Source: Photorhabdus cinerea (lineage in GTDB: Bacteria > Pseudomonadota > Gammaproteobacteria > Enterobacterales > Enterobacteriaceae). From it: a DNA stretch of 64,000 bases. A program made the translations under genes and the position numbers. The stretch covers positions 150,665 through 214,664 of the forward strand of contig NZ_PUJW01000008.1 in assembly GCF_011189575.1 (NCBI RefSeq), in the 5' to 3' direction. A model generated the notes under the pieces. That model made no database searches. It was not told the DNA's origin and worked only from the letters and a program-made list of their open reading frames with translations. Of this stretch, positions 35,035 to 42,924 are shown one piece after another (position 1 is the first letter of the stretch; each line of letters opens with the position of its first letter).

Positions 35035-35760
35035 ATGGCAACTGTTTCCATGCGCGATATGCTGCAAGCGGGCGTTCACTTCGGTCACCAGACTCGTTAC
35101 TGGAACCCAAAAATGAAACCATTCATCTTTGGTGCTCGTAACAAAGTGCATATCATCAACCTGGAAAAAACTGTTCCAATGTTCAACGACGCATTAGCTG
35201 AGCTGAATAAAATTGCTGCACGTAAAGGCAAAATCCTGTTTGTTGGTACCAAGCGTGCTGCAAGTGAAGCGGTTAAAGAATCAGCTCAGAGCTGTGATCA
35301 GTACTTCGTTAACCACCGTTGGTTAGGCGGTATGTTGACTAACTGGAAAACCGTTCGTCAGTCCATTAAACGTTTAAAAGATTTAGAAGCACAGTCTCAG
35401 GACGGTACTTTTGACAAATTGACCAAGAAAGAAGCGTTAATTCGTTCTCGTGAACTTGGTAAGTTAGAAAACAGCCTGGGCGGTATCAAGGATATGGGTG
35501 GTTTACCTGACGCTCTGTTTGTTATCGATGCTGAACATGAACACATTGCTATCAAAGAAGCAAACAACCTGGGTATTCCGGTATTCGCTGTCGTTGATAC
35601 TAACTCTGATCCAGATGGTGTTGATTTCATCATCCCTGGTAACGATGACGCAATCCGTGCAGTAAAACTGTATCTGGGTGCTGTTGCTACCACTGTTCGT
35701 GAAGGTCGTTCTCAAGATCTGGCTGTTCAGGCAGAAGAAAGCTTTGTAGAAGCTGAATAA
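35035..35760 (+). CDS. rpsB: 30S ribosomal protein S2
   Basis: 241 residues, as in E. coli. Opens MATVSMRDMLQAGVHFGHQ and contains the S2 signatures LEKTVPMFNDAL and the long coiled-coil protrusion (~105-150). S2 joins the small subunit late and is needed for S1 binding. First gene of rpsB-tsf. Regular codon use with strong bias, as expected for a highly expressed gene. Confidence 0.98.
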   Translation: MATVSMRDMLQAGVHFGHQTRYWNPKMKPFIFGARNKVHIINLEKTVPMFNDALAELNKIAARKGKILFVGTKRAASEAVKESAQSCDQYFVNHRWLGGMLTNWKTVRQSIKRLKDLEAQSQDGTFDKLTKKEALIRSRELGKLENSLGGIKDMGGLPDALFVIDAEHEHIAIKEANNLGIPVFAVVDTNSDPDGVDFIIPGNDDAIRAVKLYLGAVATTVREGRSQDLAVQAEESFVEAE

Positions 35761-35817
35761 TAAGGCAAGCTCAGTGAATTGAGCCCTTATTAACCAGGTA
35801 TTGGAATATATTGGTTA

Positions 35818-35842
35818 GGGGGGCCTGTTATGGCCCCCTTTT
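35818..35842 (+). terminator. rpsB-tsf intercistronic attenuator
   Basis: GGGGGCC/GGCCCCC with a TGTTAT loop followed by TTTT, between rpsB and tsf. As in E. coli it probably allows partial read-through into tsf. Confidence 0.75.
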
Positions 35843-35912
35843 ACGTATCTGATATAAGAACTATCCATGTGGAATACTATTGTCCCGCGGGATACATCGA
35901 GGAATAAAACAA

Positions 35913-36770
35913 ATGTCTGGAATTACCGCTGCTTTGGTAAAAGAACTGCGTGAGCGTACTGGCGCAGGTATGATGGAATGTAAAAAAGCGCTGGTTGAAG
36001 CTAATGGTGACATCGAGTTAGCCATTGATAACATGCGTAAATCAGGTCAGGCGAAGGCAGCTAAGAAAGCTGGCCGTGTTGCTGCTGAAGGTATCATCCT
36101 GGCAGAAGTGGCTGCTGAAGGTAAATTCGGCGCTTTGGTTGAGCTGAACTGTGAAACTGATTTTGTTGCTAAAGATGCAGGCTTCATCGCTTTCGGTAAA
36201 GAAGTTATGGCAGCCGTACTGGCTGATAAAATCTCTGACGTTGAAACTCTGAAAGCTAAATTTGAAGAACAGCGTACTGCTCTGGTTGCTAAAATCGGTG
36301 AAAACATCAATATTCGTCGCGTTTCTGTATTAGAAAGTGAACAATTGGGTACTTACCTGCATGGCGCACGTATCGGTGTTCTGGTTGCGGCTGAAGGCGC
36401 TAATGAAGAGCTGATTAAGCATGTGGCTATGCACATTGCTGCAAGCAAACCAGAATATGTTAATCCAAGTGATGTACCTGCTGATGTTGTTGAGCGTGAG
36501 CACCAAATCCAGCTGGATATCGCAATGCAGTCAGGTAAACCACGCGAAATCGCAGAGAAAATGGTTTCTGGCCGAATGAATAAATTCACTGGCGAGATCT
36601 CTCTGACAGGTCAGAATTTCGTTATGGACCCAAGCAAAACGGTTGGCGATCTGCTGAAAGAAAACAATGCTAAAGTCACTAATTTCATCCGTTATGAAGT
36701 TGGTGAAGGTATTGAGAAAGTTGAGGCTGACTTTGCAGCGGAAGTTGCTGCAATGAGCAAACAGTCTTAA
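35913..36770 (+). CDS. tsf: Elongation factor Ts
   Basis: Guanine-nucleotide exchange factor for EF-Tu. The ATG at 35913 (MSGITAALVKELRERTG), preceded by GAGGAAT, gives 285 residues (E. coli 283). The N-terminal UBA-like domain and the TDFV motif in ELNCETDFVAKD, which contacts EF-Tu, are intact. An intrinsic terminator follows. Confidence 0.97.
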   Translation: MSGITAALVKELRERTGAGMMECKKALVEANGDIELAIDNMRKSGQAKAAKKAGRVAAEGIILAEVAAEGKFGALVELNCETDFVAKDAGFIAFGKEVMAAVLADKISDVETLKAKFEEQRTALVAKIGENINIRRVSVLESEQLGTYLHGARIGVLVAAEGANEELIKHVAMHIAASKPEYVNPSDVPADVVEREHQIQLDIAMQSGKPREIAEKMVSGRMNKFTGEISLTGQNFVMDPSKTVGDLLKENNAKVTNFIRYEVGEGIEKVEADFAAEVAAMSKQS

Positions 36771-36782
36771 TTTTCATAAACG

Positions 36783-36809
36783 GAGCCGCCAAATGGCGGT
36801 TCTGTTTTA
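36783..36809 (+). terminator. Intrinsic terminator after tsf
   Basis: GAGCCGCC/GGCGGTTC (one G-T pair) with an AAAT loop, then TGTTTTAT. Confidence 0.75.
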
Positions 36810-36923
36810 TCCAATCTAAACTGCCTATCCCAGTAGGCATTGAGTTTTTGCATCTGGTCAGAGTGACCCGGATGTATGTAAATCCCCAATATACTTTTTT
36901 CTTTCTGCTTAGGACAGAACACC

Positions 36924-37652
36924 ATGGCAACCAATGCAAAACCCGTATATCAGCGTATCCTGCTTAAGCTCAGCGGCGAAGCCCTGCAAGGTGCAGAAGG
37001 TTTTGGTATAGATGCCAGCGTCTTAGACCGCATGGCTCAGGAAATCAAAGAGCTGGTTGAGCTAGGCATACAGGTTGGTGTCGTTATTGGCGGCGGTAAC
37101 CTGTTTCGTGGCGCTGGTTTGGCAGAAGCAGGAATGAACCGTGTAGTGGGCGACCACATGGGCATGTTGGCAACAGTGATGAATGGTCTGGCAATGCGGG
37201 ATGCATTACACCGCGCCTATGTGAACGCCCGTCTAATGTCTGCTATTCCTTTAAATGGCGTTTGCGATAACTATAGTTGGGCGGAAGCGATTAGCTTGTT
37301 ACGTCATGGCCGTGTTGTTATTTTCTCTGCGGGTACTGGCAATCCGTTCTTTACTACAGATTCTGCAGCCTGTTTGCGTGGTATCGAGATCGAGGCGGAT
37401 GTTGTGCTAAAAGCAACCAAAGTAGATGGTGTTTACTCGGCTGATCCGGCGAAGGATTCAGAAGCAATATTGTTCGATAAGTTGTCTTATCAGCAGGTAT
37501 TAGAGCGTGAATTAAAAGTCATGGATTTGGCGGCATTTACTCTGGCTCGTGATCATAGCTTACCTATTCGCGTATTCAATATGAATAAACCTGGTGCGTT
37601 GCGTCGTGTGGTGATGGGTGAAAATGAAGGCACTCTGATTGCTTACGAATAA
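36924..37652 (+). CDS. pyrH: UMP kinase
   Basis: Phosphorylates UMP to UDP. Hexameric amino-acid-kinase-fold enzyme activated by GTP and inhibited by UTP. 242 residues (E. coli 241). Motifs LLKLSGEALQG, VVIGGGNLFRG and FSAGTGNPFFTTDSAA mark the ATP and UMP sites. Own transcription unit after the tsf terminator; frr follows about 120 bases later. Confidence 0.97.
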   Translation: MATNAKPVYQRILLKLSGEALQGAEGFGIDASVLDRMAQEIKELVELGIQVGVVIGGGNLFRGAGLAEAGMNRVVGDHMGMLATVMNGLAMRDALHRAYVNARLMSAIPLNGVCDNYSWAEAISLLRHGRVVIFSAGTGNPFFTTDSAACLRGIEIEADVVLKATKVDGVYSADPAKDSEAILFDKLSYQQVLERELKVMDLAAFTLARDHSLPIRVFNMNKPGALRRVVMGENEGTLIAYE

Positions 37653-37772
37653 TGTTCAGAGACACCAGAGATGTTTGGCGGTATGATGAGTCGCCTGATA
37701 TGCCAAATTTAACAATACATGGTCATAATGACTTATGGCTTGAAAAACAACCAGTTCCCAAGGGTTTGTAAC

Positions 37773-38330
37773 GTGATTAATGAAATCAAAAAAGACGCAC
37801 AAGACCGTATGGAAAAAAGCGTCGAAGCACTTAAAAACCAAATCAGCAAGGTTCGTACTGGCCGTGCTTCTCCAAGTCTGCTGGATGGTATCACTGTTGA
37901 GTATTATGGTGCACCAACACCACTGCGTCAGATTGCTAACGTCACCGCTGAGGATGCACGTACCCTGGCTATCACGGTATTTGACCGTTCTATGACTCCG
38001 GCGATTGAAAAGGCAATCATGGCTTCTGATTTGGGTCTGAACCCATCTTCTGCGGGTACAATTATTCGTGTTCCTTTACCGGCACTGACAGAAGAGCGTC
38101 GTAAGGATCTGATTAAGGTTGTGCGTGGCGAAGCTGAACAGGGGCGTGTTTCTGTCCGTAATATTCGCCGTGATGCGAATGACAAAATCAAAGCTTTGCT
38201 GAAAGACAAAGAAATTAGCGAAGATGATGAGCGTCGTGCACAGGATGAAATTCAGAAGCTGACTGATAATTTCATTAAAAAAGTTGATGAAGCTTTAGCC
38301 AAGAAAGAAGAAGAACTGATGGAGTTCTAA
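37773..38330 (+). CDS. frr: Ribosome recycling factor
   Basis: Splits post-termination ribosomes together with EF-G. A GTG start at 37773 gives 185 residues, as in E. coli. An earlier ATG in frame at 37719 would add 18 residues not seen in homologues. Domain I helices (SKVRTGRASPSLLDGI, ALAKKEEELMEF) flank the small domain II (~residues 31-105). A strong terminator follows. Confidence 0.96.
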   Translation: MINEIKKDAQDRMEKSVEALKNQISKVRTGRASPSLLDGITVEYYGAPTPLRQIANVTAEDARTLAITVFDRSMTPAIEKAIMASDLGLNPSSAGTIIRVPLPALTEERRKDLIKVVRGEAEQGRVSVRNIRRDANDKIKALLKDKEISEDDERRAQDEIQKLTDNFIKKVDEALAKKEEELMEF

Positions 38331-38351
38331 TCTCTTTCATGAGATAGACCA

Positions 38352-38381
38352 AGCGTCGCTATCGTGCGGCGCTATTTTTTA
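38352..38381 (+). terminator. Intrinsic terminator after frr
   Basis: AGCGTCGC/GCGGCGCT (one T-G pair) with a six-base loop, followed by ATTTTTTAT. Confidence 0.8.
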
Positions 38382-38472
38382 TCCGGCATTTCTCTGAAGT
38401 CATGGATATTCTAAGCCAGACAAATCAGACAAGTATTAACACATATCAAACAGAACAATTCAGAGCGTCAGT

Positions 38473-39669
38473 ATGAAAAGGTTGACCATCCTTGGTTCCA
38501 CAGGTTCAGTAGGCAGAAGTACACTTACTGTAGTTCGCAATAATCCTGATAAATTCGAAGTCACGGCACTGGTTGCTGGGAAGAATATTCAGGTTATGGC
38601 TGAGCAATGTCTGGAATTTCAGCCTCAATATGCTGCAATGATAGATGAAGCTTCTGCAAAAGAGCTTAGTCAGTTACTGATTGAACAAGGTTGTAAAACC
38701 GAAGTACTTTTCGGGGAACAGGCTGTGTGTGATTTGGCTGCTTTGAATGATGTTGATCAGGTAATGTCTGCGATTGTTGGGGTTGCTGGTTTATTGCCAA
38801 CCTTGGCCGCTATCCGGGCGGGCAAACAGATTTTACTTGCTAATAAAGAATCGTTGATCACCAGTGGCCGGTTTTTTATGGATGCTGTGATTAAACATAA
38901 TGCTCAATTGTTACCCATTGACAGCGAGCATAATGCTATTTTCCAGAGTTTACCAGAGGTAATACAACAGAACCTTGGGAGCAAGGAGCTGAAACAACAC
39001 GGTATTGCTAGTATTATTCTAACGGGGTCTGGCGGGCCTTTTCGCCATACGCCTTTGGAGCAGTTGCCATTTGTCACACCAGCTCAAGCCTGTGCTCATC
39101 CGAATTGGTCGATGGGACGCAAAATTTCTGTAGATTCCGCGACAATGATGAATAAAGGTTTGGAATACATTGAAGCGTGTTGTTTGTTCAATGCGTCTGC
39201 TGCCGAAATGGAAGTGGTGATTCACCCCCAATCTGTCATTCATTCTATGGTTCGTTATCTGGATGGCAGCGTTATTGCTCAATTGGGAACCCCGGATATG
39301 TGTACGCCTATCTCCTATGCAATGGCATACCCAAATCGTATTTCTTCTGGTGTGAAGCCTCTTGATTTTTGTTCTTTAGGTACACTGACTTTTTCGAAAC
39401 CAGATTATGAACGATATCCATGCCTGAAGTTGGCTATTGAAGCATGTCACGAAGGTCAGGCTGCAACTACGGCACTGAATGCAGCAAATGAAGAAGTCGT
39501 TAAGGTTTTTTTACAAAGTGGAATCTCTTTCACAGATATAGCAATTATCAATCGTCAGGTTGTAGAAAAACTAGATTTACCGGAACCTCAGAGCATTGAA
39601 GAAGTCTTACAGATTGATAAGCTCGCAAGAGATTTGGCTACAAAAACTATCAGTTCATTTGTCAGGTAG
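38473..39669 (+). CDS. dxr: 1-deoxy-D-xylulose 5-phosphate reductoisomerase
   Basis: NADPH-dependent conversion of DXP to methylerythritol 4-phosphate, the first committed step of bacterial isoprenoid synthesis. 398 residues, as in E. coli. The NADPH loop ILGSTGSVGRSTL is at residues ~5-17; LLANKESLI, PIDSEHNAIFQ and ISVDSATMMNKGLE carry the metal and substrate ligands. Also called ispC. Confidence 0.97.
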   Translation: MKRLTILGSTGSVGRSTLTVVRNNPDKFEVTALVAGKNIQVMAEQCLEFQPQYAAMIDEASAKELSQLLIEQGCKTEVLFGEQAVCDLAALNDVDQVMSAIVGVAGLLPTLAAIRAGKQILLANKESLITSGRFFMDAVIKHNAQLLPIDSEHNAIFQSLPEVIQQNLGSKELKQHGIASIILTGSGGPFRHTPLEQLPFVTPAQACAHPNWSMGRKISVDSATMMNKGLEYIEACCLFNASAAEMEVVIHPQSVIHSMVRYLDGSVIAQLGTPDMCTPISYAMAYPNRISSGVKPLDFCSLGTLTFSKPDYERYPCLKLAIEACHEGQAATTALNAANEEVVKVFLQSGISFTDIAIINRQVVEKLDLPEPQSIEEVLQIDKLARDLATKTISSFVR

Positions 39670-39803
39670 TATTGCTGATGGATAAAGGGGATATTTGTTC
39701 GCATTTTTACCTGATGGTATAGTTTCTGTATAACTATTGGCTGATATAATTAACAGTTCAAATTTTGCAGAGTTATCTTCCAGATAATCAGGTTGTTACT
39801 CAG

Positions 39804-39829
39804 GCCGTGATGCCAGACACGGCTTTTTT
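39804..39829 (+). terminator. Intrinsic terminator between dxr and uppS
   Basis: GCCGTG/CACGGC with an eight-base loop followed by six T. It separates dxr from the uppS-cdsA-rseP-bamA series, unless there is read-through. Confidence 0.8.
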
Positions 39830-39886
39830 ATATTTGAATGCCTGCATTTGTAAGAGAATTACTCCGACTAGTAAAGGATTAATTGA

Positions 39887-40648
39887 GTGATATTAGCCAG
39901 TGATCATCAGAACGATTTGTCGTCATTATTACCTAAGCACGTTGCTATTATTATGGATGGTAACGGACGTTGGGCAAAGAAACGTGGGAAATTAAGAGTC
40001 TTTGGTCATCGTGCAGGGATTAAGGCAGTACGGAGTGCGGTGAGTTTCGCTGCTAAGCACAAAATCGAATCGTTGACTCTGTACGCTTTTAGTAGTGAAA
40101 ACTGGAACCGGCCAGAACAAGAAGTTAGTTCTCTAATGGAATTGTTTATTTTTGCACTAGACAGTGAAATCAAAAGCTTACATAAACATAATATCAAATT
40201 GTCTATTATTGGCGATATCAGCCGGTTCAGTGAGCGTTTACAGGAGCGCATTCGTCGCTCAGTTAAACTAACTGCTGATAATTCAGGCTTGCAACTTAAT
40301 ATTGCTGCAAATTATGGTGGTCGTTGGGATATAGTTCAAAGTGTTCAGAAAATTACTCAGCAGGTTAAGGATAATTTGCTTGAACCACAGGATATTACTG
40401 AAGAATTAGTTAATAATTATATTAACCTGAGCCAGCAGTCTCAGGTTGATTTGGTAATCAGAACCGGGGGTGAACATCGTATAAGTAATTTTCTGTTATG
40501 GCAGATAGCTTATGCAGAATTCTATTTTACCGATATACTCTGGCCTGATTTTGATGAAACAGTTTTTGAAGGTGCAATTAATGCCTTTGCCAAAAGAGAA
40601 CGCCGATTTGGCGGAACAATACCAGACGATGCCAATGCGGGATCATAG
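39887..40648 (+). CDS. uppS: Undecaprenyl diphosphate synthase
   Basis: Adds eight cis-isoprene units to farnesyl diphosphate to make the C55 lipid carrier for peptidoglycan and O-antigen. 253 residues with a GTG start, AAAGGA eight bases upstream. Catalytic Asp in HVAIIMDGNGRWAKKRG; IRTGGEHRISNFLLWQ and the C-terminal KRERRFGG are typical. Nine bases from cdsA. Confidence 0.96.
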   Translation: MILASDHQNDLSSLLPKHVAIIMDGNGRWAKKRGKLRVFGHRAGIKAVRSAVSFAAKHKIESLTLYAFSSENWNRPEQEVSSLMELFIFALDSEIKSLHKHNIKLSIIGDISRFSERLQERIRRSVKLTADNSGLQLNIAANYGGRWDIVQSVQKITQQVKDNLLEPQDITEELVNNYINLSQQSQVDLVIRTGGEHRISNFLLWQIAYAEFYFTDILWPDFDETVFEGAINAFAKRERRFGGTIPDDANAGS

Positions 40649-40657
40649 GAGGAACTC

Positions 40658-41506
40658 TTGCTAAAGTACCGTCTTATAACGGCTGTGATATTAATCCCTC
40701 TTGTAATTGCAGCTTTGTTTTGGTTGCCGCCAACAGCGTTTGGGTTGGTCATTATTGCTGTAACAGTCCTTGCTGCATGGGAATGGGGGCAATTTGCTGG
40801 TTTATTTAGCCAAAAGAAACGGGTTATCTTGGCTGCTCTATTTGCGATAGGTTTACTGGCATTACAATATACCCTGCCAAGTTTCACTGATTTGATTAAA
40901 CAGCAGCAAATCACCTTTATTTTATGGATGGGGATGATATGGTGGATTGTTGCCACCTTTCTGGTTATTACTTATCCTTCTTCCGCTGCAATCTGGAAAA
41001 GATCCATTTTATTGCGTCTTTTATTTGGTGGCCTGACATTAGTCCCGTTTTACTGTGGAATGATGGTCTTACGGGGTCTGGGATATGATGATAATTCATC
41101 TCACGGTGCATGGTGGCTATTGTATGTCATGTTGCTAGTGTGGGGTGCCGACTCTGGTGCTTATCTATTCGGGCGTACTTTAGGTAAACACAAGATGGCG
41201 CCAAAAGTTTCTCCGGGAAAAACGCTGGAAGGGTTAATTGGTGGTTTAGTTACTGCGGCTATTATTTCATGGTTGTTCAGTAAATATGCTCCAGTGCCCG
41301 CAATGCCTGAAAAACTCATGTTGTGTTCTGCAATTGTTGTTATCGCCTCAGTATTTGGTGATTTGACAGAGAGTATGTTCAAACGTGAATCTGGTATTAA
41401 AGACAGCAGTCAGCTAATTCCTGGACATGGTGGTATCATGGATCGTATCGACAGCTTGACTGCTGCGATCCCTGTCTTTGCCGGCCTAATGTTGCTGGTA
41501 TCTTGA
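40658..41506 (+). CDS. cdsA: Phosphatidate cytidylyltransferase (CDP-diglyceride synthase)
   Basis: Makes CDP-diacylglycerol from phosphatidic acid and CTP, the branch point of phospholipid synthesis, in the inner membrane. 282 residues with a TTG start directly behind AGGAGG, a rare start also used in E. coli. About eight membrane segments. The family signature SMFKRESGIKDSSQLIPGHG with DRID is at residues ~240-265. Confidence 0.96.
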   Translation: MLKYRLITAVILIPLVIAALFWLPPTAFGLVIIAVTVLAAWEWGQFAGLFSQKKRVILAALFAIGLLALQYTLPSFTDLIKQQQITFILWMGMIWWIVATFLVITYPSSAAIWKRSILLRLLFGGLTLVPFYCGMMVLRGLGYDDNSSHGAWWLLYVMLLVWGADSGAYLFGRTLGKHKMAPKVSPGKTLEGLIGGLVTAAIISWLFSKYAPVPAMPEKLMLCSAIVVIASVFGDLTESMFKRESGIKDSSQLIPGHGGIMDRIDSLTAAIPVFAGLMLLVS

Positions 41507-41535
41507 TCTCTCTATTTGACGGCATTTAAAGGAAT

Positions 41536-42891
41536 ATGATGGGAATTCTCTGGAATCTGGCGGCTTTTATTATCGCGTTAGGTATATTGATCACTGTGCA
41601 TGAGTTCGGTCATTTCTGGGTAGCTAGAAAGTGTGGTATTCATGTTGAACGTTTTTCCATTGGTTTTGGCAAAGCGTTGTGGCGGTGTACAGATCGTCAG
41701 GGAACTGAATATGTCATAGCCCTTATTCCCTTGGGGGGATATGTGAAAATGCTCGATGAGCGTGTTTCACCTGTTTCTCCTGAACGCCGACATATGGCAT
41801 TTAATAATAAAACTATTAGTCAGCGCGCTGCGGTTGTTAGTGCAGGGCCTATTGCTAACTTTCTACTCGCGATTGTGGCTTATTGGCTGGTATTTATTAT
41901 TGGTGTACCAGCAATACGTCCAATCATTGCAGATATCAAACCTGATTCTATTGCTGCCCAAGCAAATATTTCGTCAGGAATGGAACTAAAAGCCATAGAT
42001 GGTATCGAAACGCCTGACTGGAATTCAGTTCGCTTTGCTCTGGTTGGTAAGATAGGTGATGACAACATTACTGTTCAGGCGATACCTCCAGGCTCATCGC
42101 ACCCGGTAGAGAAAATTCTGGATTTGCGGCAATGGAGCTTTAATCCTGATAAGCAAGACCCAGTGGTATCATTAGGGATTATGCCTGTCAGCCCCCGATT
42201 GGATTCTCTGGTGGATAAGGTTACTCTTGGTACCGCAGCAGAAAAAGCGGGTTTACAAAAGGGGGACCGAATAGTTAAAGTCAACGGTCAGGAAATAGAT
42301 GCTTGGCATACTTTTACATCCTTTGTCAGCAATAATCCTAATGTTCCACTGGAACTTTCAGTAGAGCGGGCTGGTCATATTATTTCTCTCTCAATGACAC
42401 CGGAAGCGCGACGGCAGACTGGTGGTAAAGAGGTGGGTTTTGCCGGTGTGGAACTGCGAATTATACCGTTGGCAGACGAATATAAAATAGTTCAGCAATA
42501 TGGGCCTTTCTCTGCCATTTATCAGGCAGGCGATAAGACCTGGCAACTGATGCGGCTAACTGTCAGTATGATTGGCAAGCTGATCGTTGGTGATGTGAAA
42601 ATCAACAACCTGAGTGGGCCTATCTCTATCGCCAAAGGGGCGGGGGTGTCGGCTGATTCAGGCTTGGTGTATTATCTGATGTTTTTGGCGCTGATAAGTG
42701 TCAATCTTGGGATCATTAATTTGCTCCCATTACCTGTGTTAGATGGTGGACACTTGCTTTTTCTGATTATCGAAAAGATAAAAGGTGGGCCAGTTTCCGA
42801 GCGTGTACAAGACTTCAGCTATCGCATTGGTACCATGTTACTGGTGTTATTGATGGGGCTTGCACTTTTCAATGATTTCTCCCGCTTCTGA
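41536..42891 (+). CDS. rseP: Site-2 protease RseP
   Basis: Inner-membrane zinc metalloprotease that cuts RseA within the membrane to release sigma E, after DegS has acted. 451 residues (E. coli 450); two ATG codons adjoin, and the first is used here. Zinc motif HEFGH at residues 22-26 in the first helix and the third ligand in LPVLDGGH (~residue 404). Two PDZ domains lie between (~120-310). It precedes bamA, whose product the sigma E response serves. Confidence 0.96.
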   Translation: MMGILWNLAAFIIALGILITVHEFGHFWVARKCGIHVERFSIGFGKALWRCTDRQGTEYVIALIPLGGYVKMLDERVSPVSPERRHMAFNNKTISQRAAVVSAGPIANFLLAIVAYWLVFIIGVPAIRPIIADIKPDSIAAQANISSGMELKAIDGIETPDWNSVRFALVGKIGDDNITVQAIPPGSSHPVEKILDLRQWSFNPDKQDPVVSLGIMPVSPRLDSLVDKVTLGTAAEKAGLQKGDRIVKVNGQEIDAWHTFTSFVSNNPNVPLELSVERAGHIISLSMTPEARRQTGGKEVGFAGVELRIIPLADEYKIVQQYGPFSAIYQAGDKTWQLMRLTVSMIGKLIVGDVKINNLSGPISIAKGAGVSADSGLVYYLMFLALISVNLGIINLLPLPVLDGGHLLFLIIEKIKGGPVSERVQDFSYRIGTMLLVLLMGLALFNDFSRF

Positions 42892-42924
42892 GCGGAAGAC
42901 TGGTTAGGAAGACGCATTACAACG

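Noticed and set aside
34605..35051. N-terminal extension of Map up to 35051
   Set aside because: The extra 149 codons run antisense through the rpsB promoter and leader; the homologue starts at 34604.
42351..42380. GGAACTT followed by TCATA inside rseP as a sigma E promoter for bamA
   Set aside because: The -10 part is a poor match and the spacing of 17 is long; more than 500 bases from bamA. Possible, but not supportable by eye.
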